Shown: positions 46,428 to 55,569, counted from the first letter of the stretch. The stretch is 64,000 nucleotides of DNA from Halovenus amylolytica (GCA_004015825.1 SAYS01000005.1:166034-230033); one strand, 5' to 3'. Program-made: numbers and translations. Notes: generated by a model not told the origin, from the letters alone.

Positions 46428-46548
46428 GAGAGCGGCGTCGACACAGGGACAGTTATTCGTTTCCCCGGACTGGACCAGCTCGGAGCGTGTTCTTTCTCTT
46501 TGAGAATCGATATCCGGCTATATTGCAGTCGAGTCCGTAATCACAACT

Positions 46549-46791
46549 ATGCCGGAAGAAGAGCTATTCAAAACCGAGAGACAGGTTACGAGAACAGAGA
46601 TTGCCGACACGTTGCGCGGTGTGGCGGATCAGATCGAATCGGGCGACGTCACGCTAGTGAGCGACACAGAAGAACAAACCGTGCCTGTCCCGGATCGTCC
46701 CCGATTCGAGGTCGAACTCGAACGACTCACAGATTCAGAAACGGGAGACCAGCAGTACGAACTCGAATACGAGATCAGGTGGACGAAATAG
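46549..46791 (+). CDS. Amphi-Trp domain protein
   Basis: An 80-residue protein: EEELFKTERQVTRTEIADTL, then RGVADQIESGDVTL, then VPDRPRFEVELERL and a closing YELEYEIRWTK. This is the pattern of the amphi-Trp domain, a short family ending in a beta-strand with an alternating aromatic W. The function is unknown. The start ATG follows CACAACT, with AT-rich GGCTATATTG at 46516-46525 as probable TATA about 25 nt upstream. Confidence 0.82.
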   Translation: MPEEELFKTERQVTRTEIADTLRGVADQIESGDVTLVSDTEEQTVPVPDRPRFEVELERLTDSETGDQQYELEYEIRWTK

Positions 46792-46869
46792 CGGGTTCCG
46801 TCCGGCAGTATCAGTCGGTACTACCCAGGTTCCAAACGCCCATTATCGTCGACACGCTACGGGGGAGCA

Positions 46870-47898
46870 ATGTCGCGACGGAGTGCGTTGCGCCGCGTGG
46901 GAGTTGTCATCCTCGCAGCGAATGCGCTGCTCGCACTCGCGAAGGGGCTGGTCTATCTCGAAAGCGGCAGCCTGGCGGTCGGATCCGAGGCAGTCAACAG
47001 CCTCAGTGATTTCGGCTACAGCCTCGTCATCGTCGGTGGCCTCTATCTCACGACCAAACCGCCGGATTTCGAACACCCCCATGGCCACGAGCGGATCGAA
47101 CCGTTCGTCTCCCTGTTCATCGCACTGGGGATCTTCGCCGTCGGTGGAATCGTCATCTGGCAGTCCGCGCTCGCCTTACTCTCCGGAGAGATCCAGGTCG
47201 CCCGTGGACCGCCAGCCGTCGCCGTGCTCTCGTTCAGTGCCGTCGTCAAGTACGGCCTCTACCGGTACTGTCTCTCGATCGGGAACAGCCACAACTCACC
47301 CGCGTTGCAGGCGACTGCGATCGACAACCGTAACGATATCCTCGCCTCGACAGCAGCGCTGGCTGGCGTCCTCGGCGCTGTCGCCGGCTACCCTGTGCTC
47401 GATCCACTCGCAGCGATCCTCGTCGGTGGTGCGATCCTCTACTCCGGTGTCGAGGTCGTCCGTGACAATCTCGACTACCTCGTCGGGGCGGCCCCGCCAG
47501 AGGAGTTGCGGGTGGAGATTCTCGACCGGGCGCTCGACCATCCCGATGTCGAGGGCGCACACGACGTCGTCGCCCACTACGTCGGCCCCGAAATCGACGT
47601 GAGCCTCCACATCGAGGTCGAAGGTAATCTGACGCTGCTCGAAGCGCACGAGATCGAATCCCAGGTCGTCGAATCGATCGGGGAACTCCCCGAAATCGAC
47701 GACGTGTTCGTCCACATCGACCCGAAGGAGGCTGGGGAGTGGAAAGACGACGAACTCGTCGCGGAGCTCGCTGACAGATACAGGGCGGAAAGTCCCCCAT
47801 CGGAGAGAGCCAACCACGACGAGACAGACCCCGCGATGGACGGTGGCGATCCAGCTGGCGTCACAGGACAGGACACTCGCGAGCAAACTGACGAGTAG
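46870..47898 (+). CDS. Cation diffusion facilitator (CDF) metal exporter
   Basis: A 342-residue protein. Six membrane helices (about 10-205) carry the CDF marks GSLAVGSEAVNSLSDFGYS in helix 2 and HPHGHERIEPF in the following loop; helix 5 has ATAIDNRNDILAS with the second metal-binding N/D pair. A cytoplasmic ferredoxin-like domain (about 210-300) contains VEGAHDVVAHYVGPEIDV and HIEVEGNL. The acidic Asn-His-Glu-rich tail after 305 is halophilic. It would expel Zn2+, Fe2+ or Mn2+ in exchange for H+. The replacement of His by N/E at the first site hints at Mn or Fe rather than Zn, but this is weak. Confidence 0.92.
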   Translation: MSRRSALRRVGVVILAANALLALAKGLVYLESGSLAVGSEAVNSLSDFGYSLVIVGGLYLTTKPPDFEHPHGHERIEPFVSLFIALGIFAVGGIVIWQSALALLSGEIQVARGPPAVAVLSFSAVVKYGLYRYCLSIGNSHNSPALQATAIDNRNDILASTAALAGVLGAVAGYPVLDPLAAILVGGAILYSGVEVVRDNLDYLVGAAPPEELRVEILDRALDHPDVEGAHDVVAHYVGPEIDVSLHIEVEGNLTLLEAHEIESQVVESIGELPEIDDVFVHIDPKEAGEWKDDELVAELADRYRAESPPSERANHDETDPAMDGGDPAGVTGQDTREQTDE

Positions 47899-47928
47899 CG
47901 CCGGGTCGAAGGTTTGCACCGGTCAGAT

Positions 47929-49188
47929 TCAGACGAGTTCGCCCAGCGCGTAGACGGTGTTCTGCCCCGTAATCTCGCAGGTGACGATATCGCCGAGGTC
48001 GGCGTGATTTTCCGCACCCGGAACGGCGACCTGCCGGTAGGCGCTGTCGTAGCCGACCAGACTCTCGTCTGTCCCATCTTCGACGAGCAACACCTCACGT
48101 TCGGTGCCGACCATCGACTCGTAGGCCTCACCGACCACTTCCATCTTTACGTCGGTCATCTCCGAGGAGCGGTCCTTCTTGAGCTGGCCACCGAGTCCCT
48201 TCATCTCCGCGGCGTCGGTGCCGGGCCGCTTCGAGAAGCGGGTGACGTTGATCTTCTCGGGGCGGGTCTCCCGGAGCAAGGCGAGTGACTGCTGGTGGTC
48301 GTGGTCCGTCTCCGTGGGGAACCCGACGATAAAATCCGTCGAGAGCGTCCAGTAATCGAGCGCGTCGTCGAAGGCTTCGACGACCTCGACGTACTCGGAG
48401 ACGGAGTGCTGGCGGCGCATATCCGCGAGCATCTCGTCGCTGCCGGACTGAACTGGCGCGTGGAGGAAGTTGTAGAGCCTGTCTTGCTCGGCGAACACGT
48501 CGGCGAGTTCCTCCCGCACGCCGTGGACGCCTTTCGGGTTCGCCATCCCGACACGCACCCGAAAGTCGCCCTCGATCTCCTCGCAGATCCGTTCGAGCAG
48601 TTCCGGCAGCAGGCTCTCGCCCTGGTTGCGGTCCCAGCCGTAGACACCGGTGTCCTGGCCGGTGATCCGGATCTCCTTCGCGCCGGCGTGGACGAGCGCA
48701 CGGGCTTTCCGGACGTTCTCCTCGACTGTCGGGGACTCGATCCGTCCCGTGGCCTGTTTCGTGATGCAGTACGAGCAGTCGCTCATACAGCCGCGTGCGA
48801 TCGGCAGAATGCCGACGACGCCGTCGACGATCGGTTCGGCGTCGGGCGTCGTCGTCGGGCACTCACCGTTGCGGATGTGTTCGGGGACCTCGTCCCAGTG
48901 GAGGATTTCGGCGTCGATGCCGGCCTCACGGAAGGCATCGCCCTGTGCGAGTGCCATGCAGCCAGTGATGACGAGATCCGCAGGTGTCTCCTCGTCGAGT
49001 TCGGCCGCACGGCGAAGCATGTTGTGCTCGGTTTTCTCGACGACCGTACAGGTGTTGAGAATCGCAACGTCTGCGTCCGTCGGCTCCTCGACGGGGTGGT
49101 GGCCGCCGTCGCGCAGCGCACGCTCGATCTGGCGACTCTCACCCCTGTTGGAGGTACACCCATAGGTCTCGATATGATACCGGGCCAT
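47929..49188 (-). CDS. tRNA threonylcarbamoyladenosine methylthiotransferase (radical SAM)
   Basis: A 419-residue enzyme that adds a methylthio group to t6A37 of ANN-decoding tRNAs. The N-terminal UPF0004 domain holds three cluster cysteines: YGCTSNRGE, LNTCTVVEKTE and TGCMALAQG. The radical SAM cluster is IARGCMSDCSYCITKQATG (CxxxCxxC). HAPVQSGSDEMLADMRRQH and a C-terminal TRAM domain (VEDGTDESLVGYDSAYRQV) complete the MTTase layout. The sequence is of the archaeal/eukaryotic (CDKAL1-like) type. It is convergent with the CDF gene. Confidence 0.93.
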   Translation of the reverse strand: MARYHIETYGCTSNRGESRQIERALRDGGHHPVEEPTDADVAILNTCTVVEKTEHNMLRRAAELDEETPADLVITGCMALAQGDAFREAGIDAEILHWDEVPEHIRNGECPTTTPDAEPIVDGVVGILPIARGCMSDCSYCITKQATGRIESPTVEENVRKARALVHAGAKEIRITGQDTGVYGWDRNQGESLLPELLERICEEIEGDFRVRVGMANPKGVHGVREELADVFAEQDRLYNFLHAPVQSGSDEMLADMRRQHSVSEYVEVVEAFDDALDYWTLSTDFIVGFPTETDHDHQQSLALLRETRPEKINVTRFSKRPGTDAAEMKGLGGQLKKDRSSEMTDVKMEVVGEAYESMVGTEREVLLVEDGTDESLVGYDSAYRQVAVPGAENHADLGDIVTCEITGQNTVYALGELV

Positions 49189-49248
49189 CTGAGAACTACT
49201 CGGAGATGTCCAGACTAAAAGCCGGCGTTTCGACCGTGACGACGAGGA

Positions 49249-49431
49249 TCAGCCCTCGGTGAACTGTCTGGTAAATATTGTGATAATTACGAACGGAAGT
49301 GCAAAGACGAGTAGCGTAGCGACAAGTCCTACAACCGACATAAAGAAGTTCGACCCTCCAGGCAGCGTCTGCAAGAAAATCAGAAGAACGAACCACAGCG
49401 TGAGTAACTGAATGCCCATCGATTCGTCCAT
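49249..49431 (-). CDS. Small two-helix membrane protein
   Basis: A 60-residue frame from the ATG at 49431 (MDESMGIQLLTLWFVLLIFL). Two hydrophobic segments lie at about 7-22 and 29-55, divided by PGGSNFF. The upstream part of the longer open frame is poorer coding. No family recognised. Confidence 0.5.
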   Translation of the reverse strand: MDESMGIQLLTLWFVLLIFLQTLPGGSNFFMSVVGLVATLLVFALPFVIITIFTRQFTEG

Positions 49432-49572
49432 ACTAACAGTAGCTTGAACTAACAGAATCAAATGAATTTCGATAGACACGGAGCAGTCGATCGACAGCAG
49501 TTCGGTCATTTTCCAGACAAGATCTCACCGACAGCTACAGAATTTATATTACTCCACTCCTGAGCAGGAGGT

Positions 49573-50019
49573 GTGAAAATCGGGAGCTTCCGTGGCCGGC
49601 CGTCGAAGGCACACCTGCTGTGGAGCCGCAAGGCAGCCAGCGGGTCGGCGAGCAAGCGATTCGACGACAAACTGTTCCGGAAGTGGACGGAACACCACGG
49701 CTTCGATTTCGACAAGCAGATGCGGATCGACCACGACCGGGCCGACGAGTCACGCACCCAGTTCCGGTGTGTGTTCGCCTGGGGACGGCGCAAGGGCAAG
49801 GAAGTCGAGATCGGTGACAAAGAAGTTCAGCTCGGCAGCCAGAAGGCACCAAAAACCTTCATCGAGATCGACGAAGAGGGACTAGCACGCGTCAAGGCCG
49901 GCAGCGTCGAAGAGGTGTACAACATCATGGAGATGCGCTACGACGGGGCAGCACTGTTGATCAAAACGGCCGGCGGCGAGAAGAAGAAAGTCGACGGGAG
50001 GAAGCTCTCGCGGGCCTGA
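49573..50019 (+). CDS. Conserved-looking basic/acidic soluble protein, unknown
   Basis: A 148-residue protein with a GTG start (MKIGSFRGRPSKAHLLWSRK). It is unusually Lys/Arg-rich for this genome: FDDKLFRKWTEHH, GFDFDKQMRIDHDRADESR, FAWGRRKGKEVEIGDKEVQL. A beta-rich end closes with KKKVDGRKLSRA. The charge pattern suggests a nucleic-acid contact, but no family is recognised. TTTATATTAC at 49544-49553 is a likely TATA about 25 nt before the start. Confidence 0.7.
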   Translation: MKIGSFRGRPSKAHLLWSRKAASGSASKRFDDKLFRKWTEHHGFDFDKQMRIDHDRADESRTQFRCVFAWGRRKGKEVEIGDKEVQLGSQKAPKTFIEIDEEGLARVKAGSVEEVYNIMEMRYDGAALLIKTAGGEKKKVDGRKLSRA

Positions 50020-50062
50020 GGAGATGCCATAGCATAAGTACGATTAAGCCGTATCCGCGGCC

Positions 50063-50692
50063 ATGAACGACAACGACGACTCCCGAACCGTCTCACGGCG
50101 GCTGTTTCTCGGTGCTGTCGGGGCCGGAACGGTGGCACTCGCAGGCTGCGCCAGCGGGAGTGGCGGTGACCCGCAGGTAGACCACGAAGCACCGGTTCGA
50201 GGGGATCCGAACGCCGACGTCACGCTCGAAGTGTACGAGGATTTCTCCTGCCCACACTGTCGGACGTTCAATATGCAGGATCTGCCGGCGCTCGCACAGC
50301 AGTATCTCGAACCCGGACAGATCCGGTACGAACACCGTGATTTCCCGTTTCTCGACGATCAGTCCTGGCAGGCAGCGAACGCTGCCCGTGAGGTGTACCT
50401 CGAACACGGCGACGAAGCGTTCTGGGAGTACAAATCGACGGTGTTCGCCCGACAGGGAGATCTCGGAACAGGCGCACCCGAGATTTTCGGCGAGATAGCG
50501 AGCGAACTCGAGTTCGATCTCGACGCCGAGGCGATCCAGTCTGCAGCCACCGACCGTCCACACGACAGTATTCTCGAAGACGACAAAAGCCGTGGCGAGA
50601 GTCAGGGTGTCTCTGGAACACCGTCGTTCGTCCTCGACGGGGAGCTCGTCGAGGACGACCTGACCGCAGAGATCGACGCAAGAATAAACTAG
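50063..50692 (+). CDS. DsbA-like thioredoxin-fold lipoprotein (Tat exported)
   Basis: A 209-residue protein. The N-terminus has a twin-arginine signal SRRLFLGAVGAGTVALAGC whose Cys29 is a lipobox cysteine, so it is exported folded and lipid-anchored. The thioredoxin fold begins ADVTLEVYEDFSCPHCRTF with the active pair C63-P-H-C66, and the cis-proline loop is GVSGTPSFVLDG. It is likely to form or reshuffle disulfides of exported proteins. It is followed 17 bp later by trm56. Confidence 0.93.
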   Translation: MNDNDDSRTVSRRLFLGAVGAGTVALAGCASGSGGDPQVDHEAPVRGDPNADVTLEVYEDFSCPHCRTFNMQDLPALAQQYLEPGQIRYEHRDFPFLDDQSWQAANAAREVYLEHGDEAFWEYKSTVFARQGDLGTGAPEIFGEIASELEFDLDAEAIQSAATDRPHDSILEDDKSRGESQGVSGTPSFVLDGELVEDDLTAEIDARIN

Positions 50693-50709
50693 ACCACCAC
50701 AGCGCTACC

Positions 50710-51243
50710 ATGCAGGAAGATTCCGAGGTCGCCGTCGTCCGGCTGGGTCACCGGCCGGGGCGCGACGAGCGAATGACGACACACGTCGGGCTGACAGCAC
50801 GCGCACTCGGTGCCGACAGGGCGATCATCGCCAACGCGACACAGAGCTGTGAGACGGTCAGAGACATTACCGACCGGTTCGGCGGCCCCTTCGAGGTCGA
50901 AGAGACGAGCGACCCCCTCGAAATCATCGACGGCTGGGAGGGGCCGATCGTCCACCTCACGATGTACGGCCTGCCGATCCAGGACGTCGAGGGCGAGATC
51001 CGAAAGCGACACCACGATGGCGAGTCGCTGCTCGTCGTCGTCGGCGCGGAGAAGGTCCCCTTCGACGTCTACGAGGCGGCGGAGTACAACGTCGGCGTGA
51101 CCAACCAGCCCCACTCCGAGGTAGCCTCGCTGGCGATCTTTCTCGATCACCTGTTCGAGGGCGACGAACTGGATCAGGAGTGGGACGATGCCGACAGCGT
51201 CGTCGTCCCGAAAGAAACTGGCAAGCTCGTCGAAGATCGGTAA
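50710..51243 (+). CDS. trm56: tRNA (cytidine(56)-2'-O)-methyltransferase
   Basis: A 177-residue SPOUT-class methyltransferase modifying C56 in the T-loop of archaeal tRNAs. It starts VAVVRLGHRPGRDERMTTHV, with VHLTMYGLPIQDVEGEIR and VVVGAEKVPFDVYEAAEYNV (the knotted SAM-binding region), then GVTNQPHSEVASLAIFLDHL. These are specific to aTrm56. It lies between an exported redox protein and tfe. Confidence 0.92.
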   Translation: MQEDSEVAVVRLGHRPGRDERMTTHVGLTARALGADRAIIANATQSCETVRDITDRFGGPFEVEETSDPLEIIDGWEGPIVHLTMYGLPIQDVEGEIRKRHHDGESLLVVVGAEKVPFDVYEAAEYNVGVTNQPHSEVASLAIFLDHLFEGDELDQEWDDADSVVVPKETGKLVEDR

Positions 51244-51392
51244 CCCCGGACGAGTACTGCGAATCCGAGACGAGTCTCGGGGACGAGCGTGGATCATCAA
51301 CGCCGATCGGCGTCACGATCAGGTCCGCCGTGTACCGACCACCAGTCGGTCATCCGATGGTTTTAACCGGTCGACAGCCCCAGATCAGTGTA

Positions 51393-51926
51393 ATGGCTTT
51401 TGAGGAACTGCTCGAGGATCCGGTCATTCAGAAGTACCTCCACGAGCTCGTCGGTCCGAAGGGGATGCCCGTCGCGGCAGCACCGCCGGACGGCGAGGTC
51501 ACTGACGAGGAACTGGCCGAGGAACTCGGGCTCGAACTGAACGACGTTCGCCGGGCACTGTTTATTCTCTACGAGAACGATCTGGCGAGCTATCGACGGC
51601 TTCGTGACGAGGATTCGGGCTGGCTGACCTACCTCTGGACCTTCGAGTACGAGGAGATCCCGGAACAGCTCGAAGAGGAGATGCATCGCTTACTCGCAGC
51701 ACTGGAAGGACGCTACGAGTACGAGATGGAAAACGAGTTCTACCTCTGTGAACGGTGTGGCATCCGCTTCGAGTTCGGCGAGGCGATGGAGTTTGGCTTC
51801 CAGTGTCCGGAGTGTGGCAACGAAGTCGACGCGATGGAGAACACCCGGCTGGTCGACGCGATGGAAGAACGAATCGAGAAACTACGGGACGAACTCGGCA
51901 CCGAGACAGCCGAAATCGAGGTCTAA
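51393..51926 (+). CDS. tfe: Transcription initiation factor TFE, alpha subunit
   Basis: A 177-residue factor starting MAFEELLEDPVIQKYLHELV at the ATG at 51393; the frame is open upstream to 51180 but without conservation. The winged helix covers about 30-85 (VTDEELAEELGLELNDVRRA, then YENDLASYRR). The zinc ribbon is YLCERCGIRFEFGEAMEFGF followed by CPECG. TFE stabilises the open promoter complex with TBP, TFB and RNA polymerase. It shares a base with the start of the DUF2110 gene (TAATG), so the two are coupled. Confidence 0.95.
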   Translation: MAFEELLEDPVIQKYLHELVGPKGMPVAAAPPDGEVTDEELAEELGLELNDVRRALFILYENDLASYRRLRDEDSGWLTYLWTFEYEEIPEQLEEEMHRLLAALEGRYEYEMENEFYLCERCGIRFEFGEAMEFGFQCPECGNEVDAMENTRLVDAMEERIEKLRDELGTETAEIEV

Positions 51927-52594
51927 TGGTCGTACTCGCGACGAAACTGTACGTCGAAGGCGATGCCAGGGAGCGTTCGCTACAGTCGCTCCGGTCGATG
52001 ATCGACAACGACGTCGGCGATCTCGACGTCGACGTGACGGTCACCATCCGTGACGACGATTTCCCCGAAGTCCTGCTGGAGGGGCCCGACGAGACTGCCG
52101 GCTCGAACATCCTCCGCGAGGAGTGGGGCGAGATACCCGAGACGCTCGAACGCGGCGAGGAGTACGTCGGCACGTTCGAATCCTGGGACGAGACGGGGAT
52201 CACACTCGACGCTGGCCGCGAGGTTCGCATCGGGCGTGACGAACTCGGGCTCGGGCAGGGCGATCCCGAGGCGATCCGGACCCGGTTCGGTCTCGTTCAG
52301 CATATGCCGCTCCGGTTCGTCTCCGACGAGCCGCCGCGACTCGCGGAGTCACAGATCGACCAGCTGTACGACTGGCGGCGGGGTAGCGGCCGGGTAAACG
52401 TAAACAGCGCAACCCGGGCAGAGGTTCGGGCGACGGTCAACCGCGCCGGCCACGCACAGGATATCGTCACTGTCGAGCGACTCGGCCTGCTCGAACAGAG
52501 CATCATCTGTGCGGAGGGAACCGATCCGCCTGGGCTGCTCGCCGGCATCGGTGAGTATCTCCCCTCGGAACTGCTCTGCGTGCTCGAAAACTAA
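51926..52594 (+). CDS. DUF2110 family protein
   Basis: A 222-residue acidic protein beginning MVVLATKLYVEGDARERSL. A middle segment (EYVGTFESWDETGITLDAGR) and the helix-hairpin-like end (RAGHAQDIVTVERLGLLEQS) agree with DUF2110, an archaeal family almost always next to tfe. The start overlaps the tfe stop by one base. Function unknown; the place suggests a link with transcription. Confidence 0.85.
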   Translation: MVVLATKLYVEGDARERSLQSLRSMIDNDVGDLDVDVTVTIRDDDFPEVLLEGPDETAGSNILREEWGEIPETLERGEEYVGTFESWDETGITLDAGREVRIGRDELGLGQGDPEAIRTRFGLVQHMPLRFVSDEPPRLAESQIDQLYDWRRGSGRVNVNSATRAEVRATVNRAGHAQDIVTVERLGLLEQSIICAEGTDPPGLLAGIGEYLPSELLCVLEN

Positions 52595-52596
52595 CT

Positions 52597-53376
52597 ATGA
52601 ACCGGAAACGGCTCGCGTTGCTCGCCCTCGTCGCGGCAGTCTTCCTCTCTGGCTGTGGCATCTTCGGCGGTGGCGGCGAGATCAGTGACGACGACCTCCT
52701 GCAAGACCAGGAGTACAGGTGGGACTCGAACGCGACCGCGACGTACGATCTCGACGTCTCCTCTGACTCCTACACGGCAGTCCTGAACCTGACGAACAGG
52801 GAGGAACTGAAGATCAACACCGAGAGTGCGATCCAGGGTGATCAGTCGGTCGGCATCAAGGCCCTGCAGTTCCAGTTCAGAAACGGGACTGTCGTGAACG
52901 CGACCCACGGGAACCTCACAGCACGGGAGGGCTCTGACGCGACGACGATCGAGTTGCCAGCCGAGAACGGCACCGTCGGCTTTACCGCGCCGAGAAACGG
53001 AAAAAGCTGGTCGACACCGACGTTCGTCACCGGTGATTATCTGGCCTATCTCCCCGAAAGCGCGCGTGTCGGTATCCCACTGCTCTCGCGTGCCACACCG
53101 GGAGCAGACGAGCAGACACTCGACGGCGACCAGATGACGCTGTACTGGGAGGAAATCGAGGACGGCGAAACCCTCAGTATCAGATACTATCTCGTCCGTG
53201 ATCTGTACCTCTTCGGTGGGCTGTTCGCACTCGCCGTCTCGCTCGGGATCGGTGGGTTTACTTACTACTACCGGCAGATCCGCCGGGCGAAGCAAAAACG
53301 CGAGGAAGTCGGGCTGGATGTCGAGGTCGACGACGACGATATCGATGACGACGGGCCACCACCCGGGATGGGATAG
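52597..53376 (+). CDS. DUF5803 family lipoprotein with a C-terminal membrane helix
   Basis: A 259-residue protein. The N-terminus KRLALLALVAAVFLSGC is a lipoprotein signal with Cys20. An outside beta-rich domain (about 25-200) follows, with ENGTVGFTAPRNGKSWSTPT. A helix at about 207-225 (LYLFGGLFALAVSLGIGGF) precedes a short acidic cytosolic tail (DVEVDDDDIDDDG). I recall this haloarchaeal family as DUF5803. It starts two bases after the DUF2110 stop, so tfe-DUF2110-DUF5803 form one operon. Confidence 0.82.
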   Translation: MNRKRLALLALVAAVFLSGCGIFGGGGEISDDDLLQDQEYRWDSNATATYDLDVSSDSYTAVLNLTNREELKINTESAIQGDQSVGIKALQFQFRNGTVVNATHGNLTAREGSDATTIELPAENGTVGFTAPRNGKSWSTPTFVTGDYLAYLPESARVGIPLLSRATPGADEQTLDGDQMTLYWEEIEDGETLSIRYYLVRDLYLFGGLFALAVSLGIGGFTYYYRQIRRAKQKREEVGLDVEVDDDDIDDDGPPPGMG

Positions 53377-53444
53377 CAGCGTACGAGGTCGGCTCGAAGA
53401 GACAAGACCGTGAGGCTTTGTAGCATCAGGGACAACCTAGTCGT

Positions 53445-54131
53445 ATGCGTGTCGCGCTGGTTACCGTCGGCGACGAGATCCTTTCTGGGGACACGGTAAA
53501 CACCAATGCAGCCTGGCTCGGTGAGCGACTGACCGAATCCGGTGTCCGCGTCGCTCGGATGACGACAGTCCCGGACAATATTTCCGCAATCGCCCGCGTC
53601 GTCAACGAGTATCAGGCCGAATACGACGCCGTGATCGTCACCGGTGGGCTCGGTCCGACCCACGACGACGTGACGATGGAAGCCGTCGCCGCCGCCTTCG
53701 GCACCGAACTGGCCGCCGACGAGGCCGTCGAGCGCTGGCTGACCGAGGAGGGAGGCTACTCCGGGGACGATCTCGCGCCGGGGACGACACAGATCCCGAA
53801 AGCGGCCCAGCTACTGCGCAATCCCGAGGGAGTCGCGCCGGGCTGTACGATCGGGAACGTCTACGTGCTCCCGGGAGTCCCCGCCGAGATGCGCGGGATG
53901 TTCGGGCTGATCGCCGACCAGTTCAGCGGGGAGAAACGGTACAGAGCAGTCGTCGAAGCCACAGAGCCCGAAAGTCAGCTTCTGGATCGGATTCAGGAGG
54001 TGCAGGATCGATTCGACGTGACTATCGGAAGCTATCCCGGAGCGCACGTCACACTGCGAATCGAGAGTCCCGACGAGGCAGTCGTCGCCGACGCTGCGAG
54101 GTGGCTTCGCGAGCGCGTCGAAACGCCGTAA
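53445..54131 (+). CDS. CinA N-terminal (molybdopterin-binding-like) domain protein
   Basis: A 228-residue protein with the MoCF/MoaB fold: MRVALVTVGDEILSGDTVNT, AVIVTGGLGPTHDDVTMEAV and VYVLPGVPAEMRGMF are CinA-type rather than MoaB-type marks. In bacteria this domain is fused to a C-terminal NMN deamidase. Here the C-domain is a separate gene (61335-61847). CinA N-domains have been linked with ADP-ribose/FAD pyrophosphatase activity. Confidence 0.9.
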   Translation: MRVALVTVGDEILSGDTVNTNAAWLGERLTESGVRVARMTTVPDNISAIARVVNEYQAEYDAVIVTGGLGPTHDDVTMEAVAAAFGTELAADEAVERWLTEEGGYSGDDLAPGTTQIPKAAQLLRNPEGVAPGCTIGNVYVLPGVPAEMRGMFGLIADQFSGEKRYRAVVEATEPESQLLDRIQEVQDRFDVTIGSYPGAHVTLRIESPDEAVVADAARWLRERVETP

Positions 54132-54134
54132 GAA

Positions 54135-54260
54135 TCAGGCCGTGAGGTGGCGTGCCCACAGCACTGCGAGGATGATTCCACCGACGAGAACGACCCAGGC
54201 CGCAGCTTCGACCGGACCCGCACCGATCCCGACCTGTGTTGCTTGGAGTGGCGTTTGCAT
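54135..54260 (-). CDS. Small single-helix membrane protein (41 residues)
   Basis: A reverse-strand frame from the ATG at 54260: MQTPLQATQVGIGAGPVEAA, then AWVVLVGGIILAVLWARHLTA. It has one hydrophobic helix and a basic end; coding-like codon use. Such single-helix peptides occur in many haloarchaeal genomes. It faces the CinA gene tail-to-tail (3 bp between stops). Confidence 0.6.
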   Translation of the reverse strand: MQTPLQATQVGIGAGPVEAAAWVVLVGGIILAVLWARHLTA

Positions 54261-54332
54261 ACACGACGGTGATGGGGCAGTCTCCTAAGTCGTTCCGGTT
54301 TGTTTTTGTCACACTCCCACATAGAAACGGTG

Positions 54333-55400
54333 ATGTGTCGACTCGGACTCGTGGTCAACCCGATTGCCGGGATGGGTGGCCGCGTTGGACTCAAGGGGAC
54401 AGACGGGAAAGTCGAGGAGGCACGCCAGCGCGGTGCCGAGATGCGTGCCCCCGACCGGGCAGTCGAGATGCTCCGTGAACTCGCCGATATCGCTCCCGAC
54501 TGTACGATCGTTACCTACGGGGGACTGATGGGGGCAGACCAGGCCCGCGAGGCCGGCTTCGAACCGACAGTCGTCGGCCACCCTGCAGGGGAGGAGACGA
54601 CCGCCGCAGATACCCGCGACGGGATCCGAGCGGTGCTGGAGCACGATCCCGAGCTGATCCTCTTCGTCGGCGGGGACGGAACCGCCGCAGACGTCGCGGA
54701 AACGCTCGAAGCCGAAGATTCAGAGTGTCCGATCCTCGGCGTGCCCGCGGGCGCCAAAGTCTACTCCTCGGTGTTTGCAGTGACGCCAGAGGCCGCAGCA
54801 CATATCGCGGTCACCTTCGACTCGACGGAGCGGGCAGAAGTCAACGACATCGACGAAGACGACTACCGCGGCGGCGAGGTCCACACCGAACTGGTCGCAC
54901 TCGCGACCGTTCCGATCGCCCCGCAACGCCAGGGGAGCAAACAGTTGAGCAGCGGCACCGTCGAGGGGCTGGCAGAGGGCCTCGCAGACGAGGTCGACCC
55001 GGAAGTAACCTACGTGCTCGGACCGGGCGGGACGCTCGGGACGATCAAGCGCAACCTCGGCTTCGAGGGGAGCCCACTGGGGGTCGACGTCTACCGCGAC
55101 GGTGAACTGCTCGTCGAGGACGGTGCCGAATCGGATATCCTCGACGCCCTTGGAGAGAAGAACGTGATCGTCGTCTCACCGATCGGCGGCCAGGGGTTCG
55201 TCTTCGGCCGGGGCAACCAGCAGATCTCCCCCGAGGTGATCCGCCAGGCCGAGATCGAGATCGTGGCCTCCCGGCAGAAACTCGACGGGATCGGTGCACT
55301 GCGGGTCGATACTGGAGATCAAGAGCTCGACGACCGGCTCCGGGGCTGGCAGCGCGTCCGCGTCGGCCGTTTCGAGAGTCGACTGATGGAGATCGTCTAG
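54333..55400 (+). CDS. ATP-NAD kinase family protein (COG3199-like)
   Basis: A 355-residue protein from the ATG at 54333 (MCRLGLVVNPIAGMGGRVGL). The diacylglycerol/NAD-kinase fold shows LVVNPIAGMGG, LILFVGGDGTAADV (the GGDGT loop that binds ATP), and VPAGAKVYSSVFA. The later half has TYVLGPGGTLGTIKR and VVSPIGGQGFVFGRGNQQ. Members phosphorylate NAD or a related substrate; the actual substrate of this archaeal branch is uncertain. Confidence 0.85.
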   Translation: MCRLGLVVNPIAGMGGRVGLKGTDGKVEEARQRGAEMRAPDRAVEMLRELADIAPDCTIVTYGGLMGADQAREAGFEPTVVGHPAGEETTAADTRDGIRAVLEHDPELILFVGGDGTAADVAETLEAEDSECPILGVPAGAKVYSSVFAVTPEAAAHIAVTFDSTERAEVNDIDEDDYRGGEVHTELVALATVPIAPQRQGSKQLSSGTVEGLAEGLADEVDPEVTYVLGPGGTLGTIKRNLGFEGSPLGVDVYRDGELLVEDGAESDILDALGEKNVIVVSPIGGQGFVFGRGNQQISPEVIRQAEIEIVASRQKLDGIGALRVDTGDQELDDRLRGWQRVRVGRFESRLMEIV

Positions 55401-55508
55401 ATTCGCATTTTCCACACGTTGTGTTTTTACGCCCAGTATCCCCCATCTGTCGTGTTTCTACACGCAGTATATTCTTTGTGCCGTGTTCCCGGGGATAGTA
55501 TGTATATC

Positions 55509-55538
55509 CTTATCAATAATAAAGGATGTATTGATAAG
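55509..55538. promoter_or_regulatory. 10-10-10 inverted repeat upstream of the AbrB-PhoU gene
   Basis: Perfect 10-bp arms CTTATCAATA (55509-55518) and TATTGATAAG (55529-55538) around a 10-nt spacer, starting about 60 bp before the ATG at 55570. The dyad is centred about 45 bp upstream, in the promoter region. It may be an operator for a dimeric regulator, possibly the gene's own AbrB domain. This is inference. Confidence 0.6.
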
Positions 55539-55569
55539 ATTAAGGTAGTCTGAGATATGTAAGGGACAT

